From JAWKOK01 sp963765875 (GTDB lineage Bacteria; Chloroflexota; Anaerolineae; Caldilineales; Caldilineaceae), in contig CAVXYK010000025.1 of assembly GCA_963765875.1 (NCBI GenBank), positions 62,001-126,000 on the forward strand: 64,000 nt of DNA, in the 5' to 3' direction. The first letter of the stretch is position 1, and each line of letters begins with the position of its first letter. This document shows, piece by piece, positions 53,905 through 62,548 of the stretch. A program made the translations under genes and the position numbers. The notes below the pieces were generated by a model, which was given only the letters and a program-made list of their open reading frames with translations, was not told where the DNA came from and made no database searches.

Positions 53905-54651
53905 ATGGTCCGCCAGTTGCCCATCCGCCAACGCATTCGCAAGGCCCTTGTCATTCTAGCTTTTCTCAGCTTCCCGGTGACCATGAACTTCCTGTCACCC
54001 TATGTCATCATCGACGGCGCCATGAACGGCATCGTCACCGGTAGCCTGATCATGTTTGGGCTAATGTTCGTCTCATCACTCTTCCTGGGCCGCGCCTGGT
54101 GCGGCTGGGTTTGCCCCGGCGGCGGCATGCAGGAGATCGTCGAACCGGTCAACCGACGTGCCGTCAATGGTCGCAAGGTGGATCGGATCAAATGGGTGAT
54201 CTGGGTTCCCTGGATCATGCTGATCATCTGGATGGTATGGCAGGCAGGCGGCTTTTCCAGCGTGGACTTCTTTCACCTGACCGACAGCCGGGTCTCGATC
54301 GACGAGCCGGTCAAGTATATTGTCTACTATGCTGTCGTCGCGCTCTTCATGGGCGTGGCCATGTTCGCCGGACGCCGCGCCGGCTGCCACACCATCTGCT
54401 GGATGGCTCCCTTCTTGATCATTGGAGGCTGGATTCGCAACCGCTTCGGTTGGACTTCCCTGCGCCTGCAACCGGACAAAAACAATTGCATCAACTGCAA
54501 AAAGTGCACCACGGGCTGCCCGATGAGCTTGGATGTCAACAGGATGGTACACGCCGGCAATATGGAAAACAGCGAGTGCATCCTGTGCGGCAGTTGCGTT
54601 GACGTCTGTTCCCACGGGGCCATTCGATTTTCGTTCAGCAGATCAAAATAG
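53905..54651 (+). CDS. Membrane polyferredoxin (NapH/NosR/RdxA-like)
   Basis: A 248-residue protein with about four membrane helices. Two intramembrane cysteine motifs (RAWCGWVCPGG and AGCHTICWMAPF) and two cytoplasmic [4Fe-4S] ferredoxin motifs (CINCKKCTTGCPM and CILCGSCVDVCSHGAI) are visible. NapH-type proteins pass electrons between quinol and a redox partner. GAGGAG lies 6 bases before the ATG. It is next to the PadR gene, which may regulate it; the redox partner is not in the window. Confidence 0.9.
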   Translation: MVRQLPIRQRIRKALVILAFLSFPVTMNFLSPYVIIDGAMNGIVTGSLIMFGLMFVSSLFLGRAWCGWVCPGGGMQEIVEPVNRRAVNGRKVDRIKWVIWVPWIMLIIWMVWQAGGFSSVDFFHLTDSRVSIDEPVKYIVYYAVVALFMGVAMFAGRRAGCHTICWMAPFLIIGGWIRNRFGWTSLRLQPDKNNCINCKKCTTGCPMSLDVNRMVHAGNMENSECILCGSCVDVCSHGAIRFSFSRSK

Positions 54652-54796
54652 GGAAAGCCACCTGTCCGGAATTGGCCCTAGATTCTATAGACATTTCAGA
54701 ACGTCAGGATAAATCCTGCCGCTAACAGCGAGAAGCTGGGGTACCCTTCGGGTCCATTAGATGATACTGATATTTCCAAAAAAGGGAGAGATCCAA

Positions 54797-55657
54797 ATGA
54801 CCCCAACGTGGATCGACCGAAACGAGTACCCTTTCACACCGAAACAGTTCTCTCTGCCGATGGGCGTAATGAGCTACGTCGACGAGGGCGAAGGCGAACC
54901 GATCGTGATGGTGCATGGCAATCCCACCTGGTCCTTCGAGTTCAGAGCGTTGATCAAGCACTTCTCAACGACCCACCGCTGCATTGCGCCCGACCACATC
55001 GGCTTCGGCCTGTCCGATAAGCCGTCGGACTGGGAGTACCTGCCCCAACAACACGCCGAGAATCTCGAGAAATTGTTGGAAGACCTCGATCTAGAGAACA
55101 TCACGCTGGTTGTCAACGATTGGGGCGGCCCAATCGGGCTCTCCTATGCAATCCGACACCCAGGCAAGATCAAAAACATCATCGTGACCAACACTTGGCT
55201 ATGGTCGGTCAAAGGCGATTGGTACTATCAGGGTTTCAGTCGCTTTATGGGCGGGGTGATTGGGCGCTGGCTGATTCGCAAATACAACTTTTTCGCCAAC
55301 AACATCATGAAGACGGCCTACGGCGACACGAGCAAGCTAACACCCGAAATCCATCGCCAATATTTGGCGCCGCTGGCCGTACCGGAAGAACGAAAGGGCT
55401 GCTGGGTCTTCCCCCAGCAGATCATTGACTCATCCGCCTGGTTGGGCGATCTGTGGTCTCAGCGTGAAGCGCTCGAAGACAAGATCGGTTTGATAGCCTG
55501 GGGCATGAAGGACATCGCCTTCCGCGAGAAAGAACTCAACCGCTGGGTCGAGGTTTTCCCGAATGCGAAGGTGGTACGCTTTCCTGATGGCGGTCATTTT
55601 GTGCCTGACGAGAAGTCGACTGAGTTAATCGACGAGATGATGGCTCCGTCCATCTAG
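54797..55657 (+). CDS. Haloalkane dehalogenase-like alpha/beta hydrolase
   Basis: A 286-residue alpha/beta hydrolase of the haloalkane dehalogenase/epoxide hydrolase group. The nucleophile is Asp108 (VVNDWGGPIG), oxyanion contact HGNPTW (40-45), and the catalytic His lies in DGGHFVPDE. Asn42 and Trp109 occupy the halide-binding positions of dehalogenases, and Asp in GMKDIAF fits the third member of the triad. GGGAG lies 8 bases before ATG 54797. True substrates of such genomic members are rarely known. It is followed by a bidirectional terminator. Confidence 0.88.
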   Translation: MTPTWIDRNEYPFTPKQFSLPMGVMSYVDEGEGEPIVMVHGNPTWSFEFRALIKHFSTTHRCIAPDHIGFGLSDKPSDWEYLPQQHAENLEKLLEDLDLENITLVVNDWGGPIGLSYAIRHPGKIKNIIVTNTWLWSVKGDWYYQGFSRFMGGVIGRWLIRKYNFFANNIMKTAYGDTSKLTPEIHRQYLAPLAVPEERKGCWVFPQQIIDSSAWLGDLWSQREALEDKIGLIAWGMKDIAFREKELNRWVEVFPNAKVVRFPDGGHFVPDEKSTELIDEMMAPSI

Positions 55658-55961
55658 GACGGAACGGATTGTGCAACCAGAGAAAACGTCGGAAGTAGGA
55701 GAAAAAAGTATCGTGTTGTGTAGGGGCGGCGCTCGCCGCCGCCTGCACTCGGTCCGGTAATGAAAAGCAGCGGCAAGGGCATACCCTTACAACGTGATAC
55801 ATCTCTTGACCGGCGCACACGCCAAAGGCCAAGAACCTCACTGCCAACAGAACGCCGCCGATCACATTATGTGCATTGATCAGCGGAGAAGCGGTCTCCA
55901 CGACAATATACGGCATAAAGAAGCTGCTCAGCAGGGCGAACCCGGGAATGGAATCTATCAA
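55536..55961 (-). other. Weak minus-strand frame with hydrophobic stretch
   Basis: A frame from 55961 encodes two hydrophobic segments (FALLSSFFMPYIVVETA, GVLLAVRFLAFGVC) that look like part of a small membrane protein, then degenerates as it enters the hydrolase gene. It could be a remnant. No ribosome site; no family recognised. Confidence 0.2.
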
Positions 55962-55987
55962 TCCCCGGAGATCCCATTCAGCCAGAA

Positions 55988-56034
55988 GATCAAAGAACGG
56001 TCAACGATGTCGTTGACCGTTCTTTGATCTTTCC
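55988..56034. terminator. 20-bp perfect terminator hairpin between convergent genes
   Basis: GATCAAAGAACGGTCAACGA (55988-56007) pairs exactly with 56010-56029, followed by TTTCCTT on the plus strand. It lies between the hydrolase (plus) and the lipoprotein (minus), so it probably ends both transcripts. Confidence 0.8.
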
Positions 56035-56064
56035 TTAGCGGGAAATCCTGTTCGCTCAGAGCGA

Positions 56065-57036
56065 CTATTCAGACTCGTCTGTCTGGAAGAACCCGACGGT
56101 TATCGTCTGGTTGCCGCTCTCTTCCAGCGCCAGTACCTCAAGCTCGTAGATCGTGCCCGATTCAAGAAATTCGATGGGTACGGCCAAGCTGTTGCGGTCT
56201 GCCGGCACGTGGACATCAAAGGTCGGTCGTGAATAGCCATGGGGATCGTCATGTTCAACTTTGGTAACGATGACCTCGTAGCCGCTGATGACGAGCGGGT
56301 CGCCGCTGACAGTCTCGGTGACGTCAGCCCACTCGATGGCAAGGTCAGCGGCAGAGACCAGGGCATCGCCCGCCATCTCCTCATCCTCGGCGAGTGGCGG
56401 CGCCGTGATTTCAGGCGGATTCGGCACATTTCGGGTAAATACCGCAGCACCGGTCAGACCCGTGCCGTCGTAGGAAACGGCACGAAGCGCGTAGTCGCCT
56501 TCAGCAAAGCTTGCGGCCAGATCTTCGAAACCGAATTCTTCGGTGGGCGGCTCTCTCGACTCGAAAAAGATGCCGGCCATGGTCAGATCGGCCAGCGGGC
56601 CTTGCGGCTTGACCGCCAGGATCTGCGCACCGGCGGGATCGTAGACGCAGAGTTCAGACCAACCATGGTCGTCGAAGGCGCCGTGAACGCCAAGATCTTC
56701 GTCAGTGGCATTGTATTCGATGTAGAGCTTGGCCTCTGCGATCTCGACCGCCTCGCCCTGGCCCATCGCACAGTCTACCGAACCAGCGGACACGTCACCT
56801 TCGCCCTCTGGCTGATCGTTGTCTTCCTGCTCAGCATTATCGGCGCTGTCATCATCCTCCCCATTCTCGTCCTCCCCATTCACATCGTCATCACTGTCGT
56901 CAATGTCATTGGCCTGAGCCAAAACACTACTTGCCTGCACCGCCCCAGATTCCACCATGGTCGTGCAAGCCCCCAGCAGTCCGACCATAAGTAGCAGCGT
57001 AAAGAGCCAGGGCAATTCTCGAATCGTACGTTTCAT
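56065..57036 (-). CDS. Acidic lipoprotein with FnIII-like domain
   Basis: A 323-residue lipoprotein (signal ending Leu-Leu-Gly-Ala-Cys24). Residues about 40-85 are extremely acidic (repeated Asp/Glu/Asn), suggesting an extended, cation-binding linker. Then follow a beta-rich domain with Cys residues and a C-terminal fibronectin-III-like module (SGYEVIVTKVEHD, SGTIYELEVLALEESG). No enzyme motif is seen. It is likely a surface protein; the family is not recognised. Confidence 0.7.
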   Translation of the reverse strand: MKRTIRELPWLFTLLLMVGLLGACTTMVESGAVQASSVLAQANDIDDSDDDVNGEDENGEDDDSADNAEQEDNDQPEGEGDVSAGSVDCAMGQGEAVEIAEAKLYIEYNATDEDLGVHGAFDDHGWSELCVYDPAGAQILAVKPQGPLADLTMAGIFFESREPPTEEFGFEDLAASFAEGDYALRAVSYDGTGLTGAAVFTRNVPNPPEITAPPLAEDEEMAGDALVSAADLAIEWADVTETVSGDPLVISGYEVIVTKVEHDDPHGYSRPTFDVHVPADRNSLAVPIEFLESGTIYELEVLALEESGNQTITVGFFQTDESE

Positions 57037-57093
57037 CGGTTCACCTCTCTAGATAGCTTGGGACAGAAAAGTCGTTGTTGTTGAGTCAAGTTT

Positions 57094-58290
57094 TCATGCA
57101 GCGAGTCTGGTCCGGTCAATCAATTGTTCAATAGCGGCATCGAGAAGATGGAAACGCTGTTGAAGTGTCGAGTTGTTGTCAGGAATGTCGGGCATGATGA
57201 AAGCCATGCCGGGACGCAAGATGCGGCAGTAGGTCCGGTTGAAGAAGAAGGCAACGCGAATGCCCTCTTGAGTCAATCGGTAAGCGTGAGTGCCATCAAT
57301 GCGTTCAATCAATCCATGCAAGCGCAGTCGTCGCAGATGATAGGTCATGCGGCCCGGGGTCATTTGTTCGGGTGGTTCCCCGAGAAGTGCAGCGAGATGG
57401 CTGCGAAGGTCGCGATTGCGAAACCCATTGGGCAGCAGACAGAACATAACGAGGAGACTGAGAAGCGCATGGACAGTTGGATCGGCGTAGCGCAAGGCGG
57501 CGGCGCGTTGGCCGTTGACCTCGACCGGACGGTTCAATTGTTGGAACGCATCTTCGCCGATAGAGCAATCATGGCTGAGTGATTGGACGTCCAGCAGACG
57601 TCGGTTGGCGGAAAAGCCGACCTGTCGCAAAGCAGGCAGGTTAGGCAGCCGTTTGCCGATGGCGAAGTCACGGGTGTTGTTGATAGTGGTTTCCGTGCGT
57701 AGGGCACGGCCCTCCTTGAAATACTGCTTGATGCGGGACTTGTAGTCGACATACAAGGAAGGGGTCACATCTTGGGTGATGACGCGAGTGCGAAAACGAC
57801 CAGGCGTGCGCTTGGTGACGCGTCGGTTAAAGATGAGCTGCACCTGGTCGGGACGCCCAAGATCCAGATTCTCACGGATGATATCTTCAAACAAGATGCG
57901 GCCGCTGAGCGGTCGATCCAAGACCTGAGTCAAGGCGAACTCGGCTTGCAGAATCGAGATGTCATAGCGATAGCCGGCGGCACGGTCTTCCGGCGTGAAT
58001 GGATGGGGCAAGAGCGCCAACCACTTGCGAAACAGATTATCGATCTTGGCTGGGCTAAGTCCGTCACAGATGGCCTGTAATTGCTCAGGGTCTTCGCAGG
58101 TGAGAAAACCGTTGTCCAGCGCTTCATAGCCGATGCCGCGTTGCTCAGTTGGCGTTTGGCATATTCGTGACCGTTGATGCAGAGCTGCCGTTGTAGGGAA
58201 AGTAGGAGCAGAACTTGAGAAAGAAGGGGCCAAAGTCCTGGTCGACGGCATAGAAGTAGTACTGGTTGACCATGGCCGTCGAACGCACAA
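57094..58290 (-). CDS. ~530-residue conserved protein, C-terminal part (frameshifted)
   Basis: Continuation of the protein beginning at 58696. The homologous part starts at RGIGYEALDNGFLTCEDPEQ near 58135 and runs to the end. It includes RPDQVQLIFNRRVTKRTPGRF, TRVITQDVTPSLYVDY and an HTH-like C-terminal region with a RMTYHLRRLRLHGLIERI winged helix. I recall similar proteins as widespread hypothetical proteins, often in several copies per genome, which suggests mobility, but no transposase DDE motif was identified. Joined with the N-terminal piece it needs two frame corrections. Confidence 0.65.
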   Translation of the reverse strand: MCVRRPWSTSTTSMPSTRTLAPSFSSSAPTFPTTAALHQRSRICQTPTEQRGIGYEALDNGFLTCEDPEQLQAICDGLSPAKIDNLFRKWLALLPHPFTPEDRAAGYRYDISILQAEFALTQVLDRPLSGRILFEDIIRENLDLGRPDQVQLIFNRRVTKRTPGRFRTRVITQDVTPSLYVDYKSRIKQYFKEGRALRTETTINNTRDFAIGKRLPNLPALRQVGFSANRRLLDVQSLSHDCSIGEDAFQQLNRPVEVNGQRAAALRYADPTVHALLSLLVMFCLLPNGFRNRDLRSHLAALLGEPPEQMTPGRMTYHLRRLRLHGLIERIDGTHAYRLTQEGIRVAFFFNRTYCRILRPGMAFIMPDIPDNNSTLQQRFHLLDAAIEQLIDRTRLAA

Positions 58291-58696
58291 TCCAAGGATA
58301 GGTCTGACCTGTATCCGGATTGCGCCGTTTCTCGGTCCGGAAGACGCTGGCTTTCTCTTGAGCTATGCCGATGAAAAGGACACCTTCTTCTTGGTCGAAT
58401 CGAGCCAAGTACTCGGCCGCCACATCGTCCTTGCGCTGACCCTTGGCAAAACGGACCAGCGGGATCTCATTCACCTTGGCATAGGATTTGATGGCCGCCA
58501 CAAACGCTTCCGTCATCGGCGCCATCAGCGAAGATGAGGCAAAGATCATGCCACGATGATAGCGAAAAAACGAGGCGATACCCCCTTCGTATTGCAGCTT
58601 TGGCACATAGAGATTCAGGTACATCCGGTCGATGCTTTCCACTTCAAGCGTCACATGGTCACGCAAAATTTCGGTCACCGTTTGTGGTATACTCAT
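58145..58696 (-). CDS. ~530-residue conserved protein, N-terminal part (frameshifted)
   Basis: Starts SIPQTVTEILRDHVTLEVES and contains LRFAKGQRKDD-like, GIAQEKASVFRTEKRR and AMVNQYYFYAVDQDFGPFF. After FCSYFPYNG the frame fails. A short stretch in a second frame (QLCINGHEYAKRQLSN) and then a third (57094-58290) continue it, so two indels fall between about 58140 and 58185. Its leader carries a strong hairpin (58698-58800). Function unknown; a nucleic-acid-related or mobile-element role is possible. Confidence 0.65.
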   Translation of the reverse strand: MSIPQTVTEILRDHVTLEVESIDRMYLNLYVPKLQYEGGIASFFRYHRGMIFASSSLMAPMTEAFVAAIKSYAKVNEIPLVRFAKGQRKDDVAAEYLARFDQEEGVLFIGIAQEKASVFRTEKRRNPDTGQTYPWIVRSTAMVNQYYFYAVDQDFGPFFLKFCSYFPYNGSSASTVTNMPNAN

Positions 58697-58697
58697 T

Positions 58698-58800
58698 GTA
58701 GGCTCCAGTTGGGAGTGCCTTCACGGCAATCGACCGCTAAGCGGTCTAACTCAGGAGCGGTTCTACCGCATCCGACTTGTTCTCACCAACTGGAGCCTAC
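58698..58800. repeat. Inverted repeat in the leader of the ~530-residue protein gene
   Basis: GTAGGCTCCAGTTGG (58698-58712) is exactly complementary to 58786-58800. Inside, ACCGCTAAGCGGT and GAGCGG/CCGC pair again, giving a branched structure that ends 2 bases before the start codon and would shape its translation or serve as an element end. Confidence 0.6.
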
Positions 58801-58978
58801 CTCTATTGGCGGCACTCGTCAACCTACATCTCGTCGGTCTGAGGCGGAGCCTCGCTAGGTATCTCAGCGTAACGTCTTCTCATTGTCCGTCAAAATGGCC
58901 ATCAGTCAGGACATGGAGAGCTTACCATCTAAGATTAAGATGTGGATGAAACGGCGCGATTTTAATGAAATGTGCGGC

Positions 58979-60379
58979 TCAATTGAGGGGTAGCCGTACC
59001 ACAAGCGTTGTACCCTTGGCAACAGCGCTCTCCGCGGTCAACGTGCCGCCATGGACCTGCACGATCTCATGCGCAATCGCCAGCCCGAGACCTGTTCCGC
59101 TCCGGCTATCGCCCGAACGAGAGCGATCCGTTTCCACGCGGTAGAAGCGTTCGAAGACGCGTGAGAGATGCTCGGGCGGGATGCCCGGCCCGCTGTCACG
59201 GATGGCGATCACGGCCATGTTGTCTTCAGGCAACGTGGATACATCAATCTGTCCGCCGGAGGGCGTGTAGGCGACGGCGTTGTCGAGCAAGTTCAGAAAG
59301 AGGCGGATAAGCATGTCTACATCGCCGTTGACGGTGATGTCCAAGGAAAAATCGTGGCTCACGGTGATGGACTTCTGGGCAGCGACGGGCGCGATCTGAT
59401 CCAGCAACGTGCTGATGAATTCGCCGAGGTCGATCGGCTCTCGCTCGGTCCGCTGCCGGCCCTCATCCAGCCGTGCCAAAAAGAGCAGTTCCCGTGTGAG
59501 CCGGGTTAGGCGCTCTGCCTGGCCCTCAATATCATCAAGCGCCTCTTCATACTCGATCGGTTGCCTGCGCTGGCGACGCACCACGTTGATACGCGCCTTG
59601 AGCGCGGCCAGCGGTGTGCGCAATTCGTGCGCAGCATCACCGGTGAAACGGTGTTGGCGGTCGAACGCGGCTTCAAGACGGTCCAGCATGCCGTCAAACG
59701 TGAACGCCAGCCGCCCCACTTCATCGGCCGGCCCATCGTAGTCAATGCGCTGGGCCAGATCGGTCTCGTCGATGGACTGGGCCGTGCGCGTGATACGGTC
59801 GATGGGGCGCAGCGCATAGGCGGCCAAATAGAAGCCGCACACGCCGGCCAGCGCCAACGCTAGCGGGATGCCAATGCCGATCTGCGCAGCCAGGCGCGCC
59901 AACGACTGGTCGAGACTTGCCAGGCTCTGCACCACCTGGATCCAACCGCTAAATTCACGTTCGGGGACCAGATAGGCTTCGGTGTAGACCCGCCGGCGCT
60001 CGCCGCCAACCGAGTACGTATACGCGCCGGGCAGCGTCGGGCCAGGCGGCAGATACGACGCCGCGCCGAGGCTGTCGAGGATGGCCCCTTGTTCGTCAAG
60101 CAGGTAGATGGCGTAGTTGTCCAGGCGCTCGATGGGCGCGGGCTTGTCCTCAGTGTTCTCGAAGGCCAGATTCACTTCATCCACATCGATGACGGTGACG
60201 GCCTGAACTGCCGCCAGTTCCAGTGCGGCATCGACCTGGGCCAGCAGATCGCGTTGCACTTGGAAATAGACAAAGGCGGCGAACGCGATCAAGATGACAG
60301 CAAAGGCGAAGAGATAGGCCAATGCCATGCGCGTACGAATCGGGAGCCTGCGTATCCAGTGATCGAGGCGGTTATCCAC
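58979..60379 (-). CDS. Sensor histidine kinase
   Basis: A 466-residue membrane kinase from a GTG at 60379 that overlaps the regulator stop. Helices at about 15-38 and 165-187 flank an extracytoplasmic domain of about 125 residues; HAMP follows, then HisKA with the phospho-His in FTGDAAHELRTP. The ATPase boxes are N (NLLDNAVAYTP), G1 (DSGPGIPPEH) and G2 (GTGLGLAIA). It is an OmpR-partner type like PhoR/QseC. Signal unknown. Transcribed with the regulator upstream. Confidence 0.94.
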   Translation of the reverse strand: MDNRLDHWIRRLPIRTRMALAYLFAFAVILIAFAAFVYFQVQRDLLAQVDAALELAAVQAVTVIDVDEVNLAFENTEDKPAPIERLDNYAIYLLDEQGAILDSLGAASYLPPGPTLPGAYTYSVGGERRRVYTEAYLVPEREFSGWIQVVQSLASLDQSLARLAAQIGIGIPLALALAGVCGFYLAAYALRPIDRITRTAQSIDETDLAQRIDYDGPADEVGRLAFTFDGMLDRLEAAFDRQHRFTGDAAHELRTPLAALKARINVVRRQRRQPIEYEEALDDIEGQAERLTRLTRELLFLARLDEGRQRTEREPIDLGEFISTLLDQIAPVAAQKSITVSHDFSLDITVNGDVDMLIRLFLNLLDNAVAYTPSGGQIDVSTLPEDNMAVIAIRDSGPGIPPEHLSRVFERFYRVETDRSRSGDSRSGTGLGLAIAHEIVQVHGGTLTAESAVAKGTTLVVRLPLN

Positions 60380-60731
60380 AGTCCGGCGCTCCCATCCGAT
60401 AGCCCATGCCGCGTACAGTGTGGATCAGGGGTTCGGCGCCTGTCGGATCGATCTTGCGCCGCAGATAGCCGATGTAGACGTCGACCACGTTGGATTCCGC
60501 GTAGAAATCCAGGTTCCAGACGTGCTCGCCGATCTGGTCCCGGCTCAGCACCTGGTCGGGATTGCGCATGAGGTACTCCAACACGGCGTACTCACGTTGA
60601 CGCAGGACGATGGCCCTGTTGCCACGCAACACCAAACACTTGGCCGTATCCATGGTCAGATCGTCGACCTGCAAGATCGTGCCGTGTTGCAGCGGAGGAC
60701 GGCGCAGCAATGCACGCACCCGTGCCAGCAA
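60372..60731 (-). CDS. OmpR-family response regulator, DNA-binding part (frameshifted)
   Basis: Contains the end of the receiver domain and the winged-helix effector domain (REYAVLEYLMRNPDQVLSRDQIGEHVW, VDVYIGYLRRKID, HTVRGMGYRMG). Upstream of 60731 the same frame reads DTVEDRVGGLDSGADDYLVKPFDFDELLARV, the missing part of the receiver with its conserved Lys, so the gene begins at 61051 and is split near 60810. Confidence 0.85.
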   Translation of the reverse strand: MLARVRALLRRPPLQHGTILQVDDLTMDTAKCLVLRGNRAIVLRQREYAVLEYLMRNPDQVLSRDQIGEHVWNLDFYAESNVVDVYIGYLRRKIDPTGAEPLIHTVRGMGYRMGAPDCG

Positions 60732-61051
60732 TTCGTCAAAGTCGAATGGTTTGACCAGGTAATCGTCGGCCCCGCTGTCCAGCCCTCCGACCCGATCTTC
60801 GACCGTGTCCGCGCCGTCAGCAACAGCACGGGCGTGCGCTTGCTCTGGTCACGCAGGCGCGCCAACAACTCCAGCCCGTCCATGCCGGGCAGCATGATGT
60901 CAAGGATTAGCAGATCGTAATCGGACGCCAACGCATAGTCCAGGCCGTCTCGGCCGGACAGGACCGCATCGACGGCGTAGCCGGCCTCGCTCAGGCCCTG
61001 GCGCAGCGACGCATTCATGCTGGGATCGTCTTCAACCACTAGTAGGCGCAT
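60656..61051 (-). CDS. OmpR-family response regulator, receiver part (frameshifted)
   Basis: Starts MRLLVVEDD with GGAGG 9 bases upstream. The phosphorylated Asp is in LLILDIMLPGMDG and the Thr in LLLTAR. After base 60810 (GCGCG-GACACG) the frame becomes meaningless (RSKIGSEGWTAG), and restoring one base leads into the 60372-60731 reading. The intact regulator would be about 226 residues. Confidence 0.85.
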   Translation of the reverse strand: MRLLVVEDDPSMNASLRQGLSEAGYAVDAVLSGRDGLDYALASDYDLLILDIMLPGMDGLELLARLRDQSKRTPVLLLTARTRSKIGSEGWTAGPTITWSNHSTLTNCWHGCVHCCAVLRCNTARSCRSTI

Positions 61052-61144
61052 AGGGGAGTTCCTCCATCCTGCCAGGATAGCATCTGTTCTTAAGCGGCAG
61101 ATGAAATCGAAACCGTCCAAGGCTCCGCTGCAAAAACAAAAAGA

Positions 61145-61636
61145 TCAGCCACAGATAAACAACGGATGGGCCAGAACATAGCGTTTGAAGTTGGTGACGA
61201 TCCACCTCCGGTGCATTGCCAGATGTACGACGACAATGACAATCACGGAATTGGCGCTGAGCAGATGAACCTCCAGCCAGAACGGTTCGACATCAACAGC
61301 AATGCCCAGCGCCGGCAGTACCGCTTCGGAGATGGCGATCCCGGAGAAGAGGGCGATGGCCATCATCACAAAGAGAGACCAATCCCAGAAATAGTTGATT
61401 CGTGTCCGCCTTGGTTGTCGCCCAAATAGACGCTTTGTCACGGCGACAATCCATCGCCATTGGAGCACGATGTGGATGAGCAGGGGCACAAGAAGCAACA
61501 GGCTGCCCCACTCGTGCAGAGGAATGCCGGTTGCCTGCGGCATCAGCACCCACACAATGCCGATGAACAGCACCACGTTGACGACAAACCGTAGATCTCC
61601 GCCACCCCGCTCTTGTCCAGATAAGCTGGCGGTCAT
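61145..61636 (-). CDS. DUF4405-like membrane protein, cytochrome b-type
   Basis: A 163-residue protein with four predicted helices. Histidines in helices (PLLIHIVLQWRW, EVHLLSANSVIVIVVVHLAMHRRW) resemble heme ligands of cytochrome b561/DUF4405 proteins. GGGAGG lies 7 bases before the ATG. The last codons (HPLFICG) and the stop lie in a CACAGATAAAC repeat copy, so the native C-terminus may have been altered. It follows the SDR gene, whose frame runs over it. Confidence 0.75.
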   Translation of the reverse strand: MTASLSGQERGGGDLRFVVNVVLFIGIVWVLMPQATGIPLHEWGSLLLLVPLLIHIVLQWRWIVAVTKRLFGRQPRRTRINYFWDWSLFVMMAIALFSGIAISEAVLPALGIAVDVEPFWLEVHLLSANSVIVIVVVHLAMHRRWIVTNFKRYVLAHPLFICG

Positions 61637-61639
61637 GCC

Positions 61640-62477
61640 AAACCTCCCTTCCGCACGCCAGTGGTAGTCCCTGCCGTGAGAACAGATTTCGCGTTGACGC
61701 AGGCTCTTCCTGAGTCAGCAGTTCTTCGACATTATCGGGGACGAAACCGTTGACAATTTTCAGGGATCTTCCGGGCATTAGCCGCCCTAATGCGAACAAC
61801 AGGCCTGCTGATTTCACCCGGATCTCATCTTTCCCCTGATTCAGCCCCTTCAGCGCGACGGCGGCAGCGACGTCCGGTGATATGGCATTGTCCGGCGCAT
61901 GTCCATTCTGAAACGGCGTATCCACGGCGGGGTAGAAGATTTCAACCACCCTGATACCCAGCTCGGAGAAGCGGATTCTCATGCTCTGTGTCATGGAATG
62001 CAGGGCTGCCTTTGTGGCGCAGTAGTTCGGCTCAATGGACAGCGGAACATAGGCCAGCCCGGAGGTGACATTGACCACTGTTCCATGATTCTTGACGAGA
62101 ATGGGCAGAAACAGCTCGGTGAGCAGCACCGGAGCCAGGTAGTTGGTCCGCCACTCATCGGTGATCCGCTCCTCCAAATCGACGGTCTTCTCCAGCAAGA
62201 AGCGCTTCACGATGGCGGCATTGTTCATCAACATGTTCATGCCCGGGTATTGGTCAGCGATTCTGTCGTACAGTGCCTCACGATCCTCGGCGATGGTGAT
62301 ATCGCACTGGATGGTCTCCAACTGAGGGACTTCACGCTTGGCACGATCCAGCTTCTCCTGCGATCGTCCGCAAATGATGACAGTCGACTGCTCTGCCGCG
62401 ATCTGCTTGGCCATCTCAAAGCCGATTCCAGAGCTTCCACCGGTGATCAATACAACTCTCTCTGCTTGCCTATCCAT
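61640..62477 (-). CDS. Short-chain dehydrogenase/reductase (stop codon missing)
   Basis: The SDR core is complete: ITGGSSGIGFEMAKQI (cofactor loop), NNAAIV, a Ser in VNVTSG and the active Tyr-x3-Lys in PNYCATKAAL. A DltE-like ending follows (GLLFALGRLMPGRSLKIVNGF). No in-frame stop occurs before 61293, so the frame overruns the whole start of the DUF4405 gene; a stop in the neighbouring frame just after VEEL suggests a lost base. GGAGG lies 7 bases before ATG 62477. Substrate unknown. The end given here is where homology fades. Confidence 0.8.
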
Positions 62478-62548
62478 GGGTACGCCTCCTTGGCTAAACC
62501 TACTTGGTCAAACCTATCTTGCCGCGGAGGCGTCCGATTTGCATTGAT

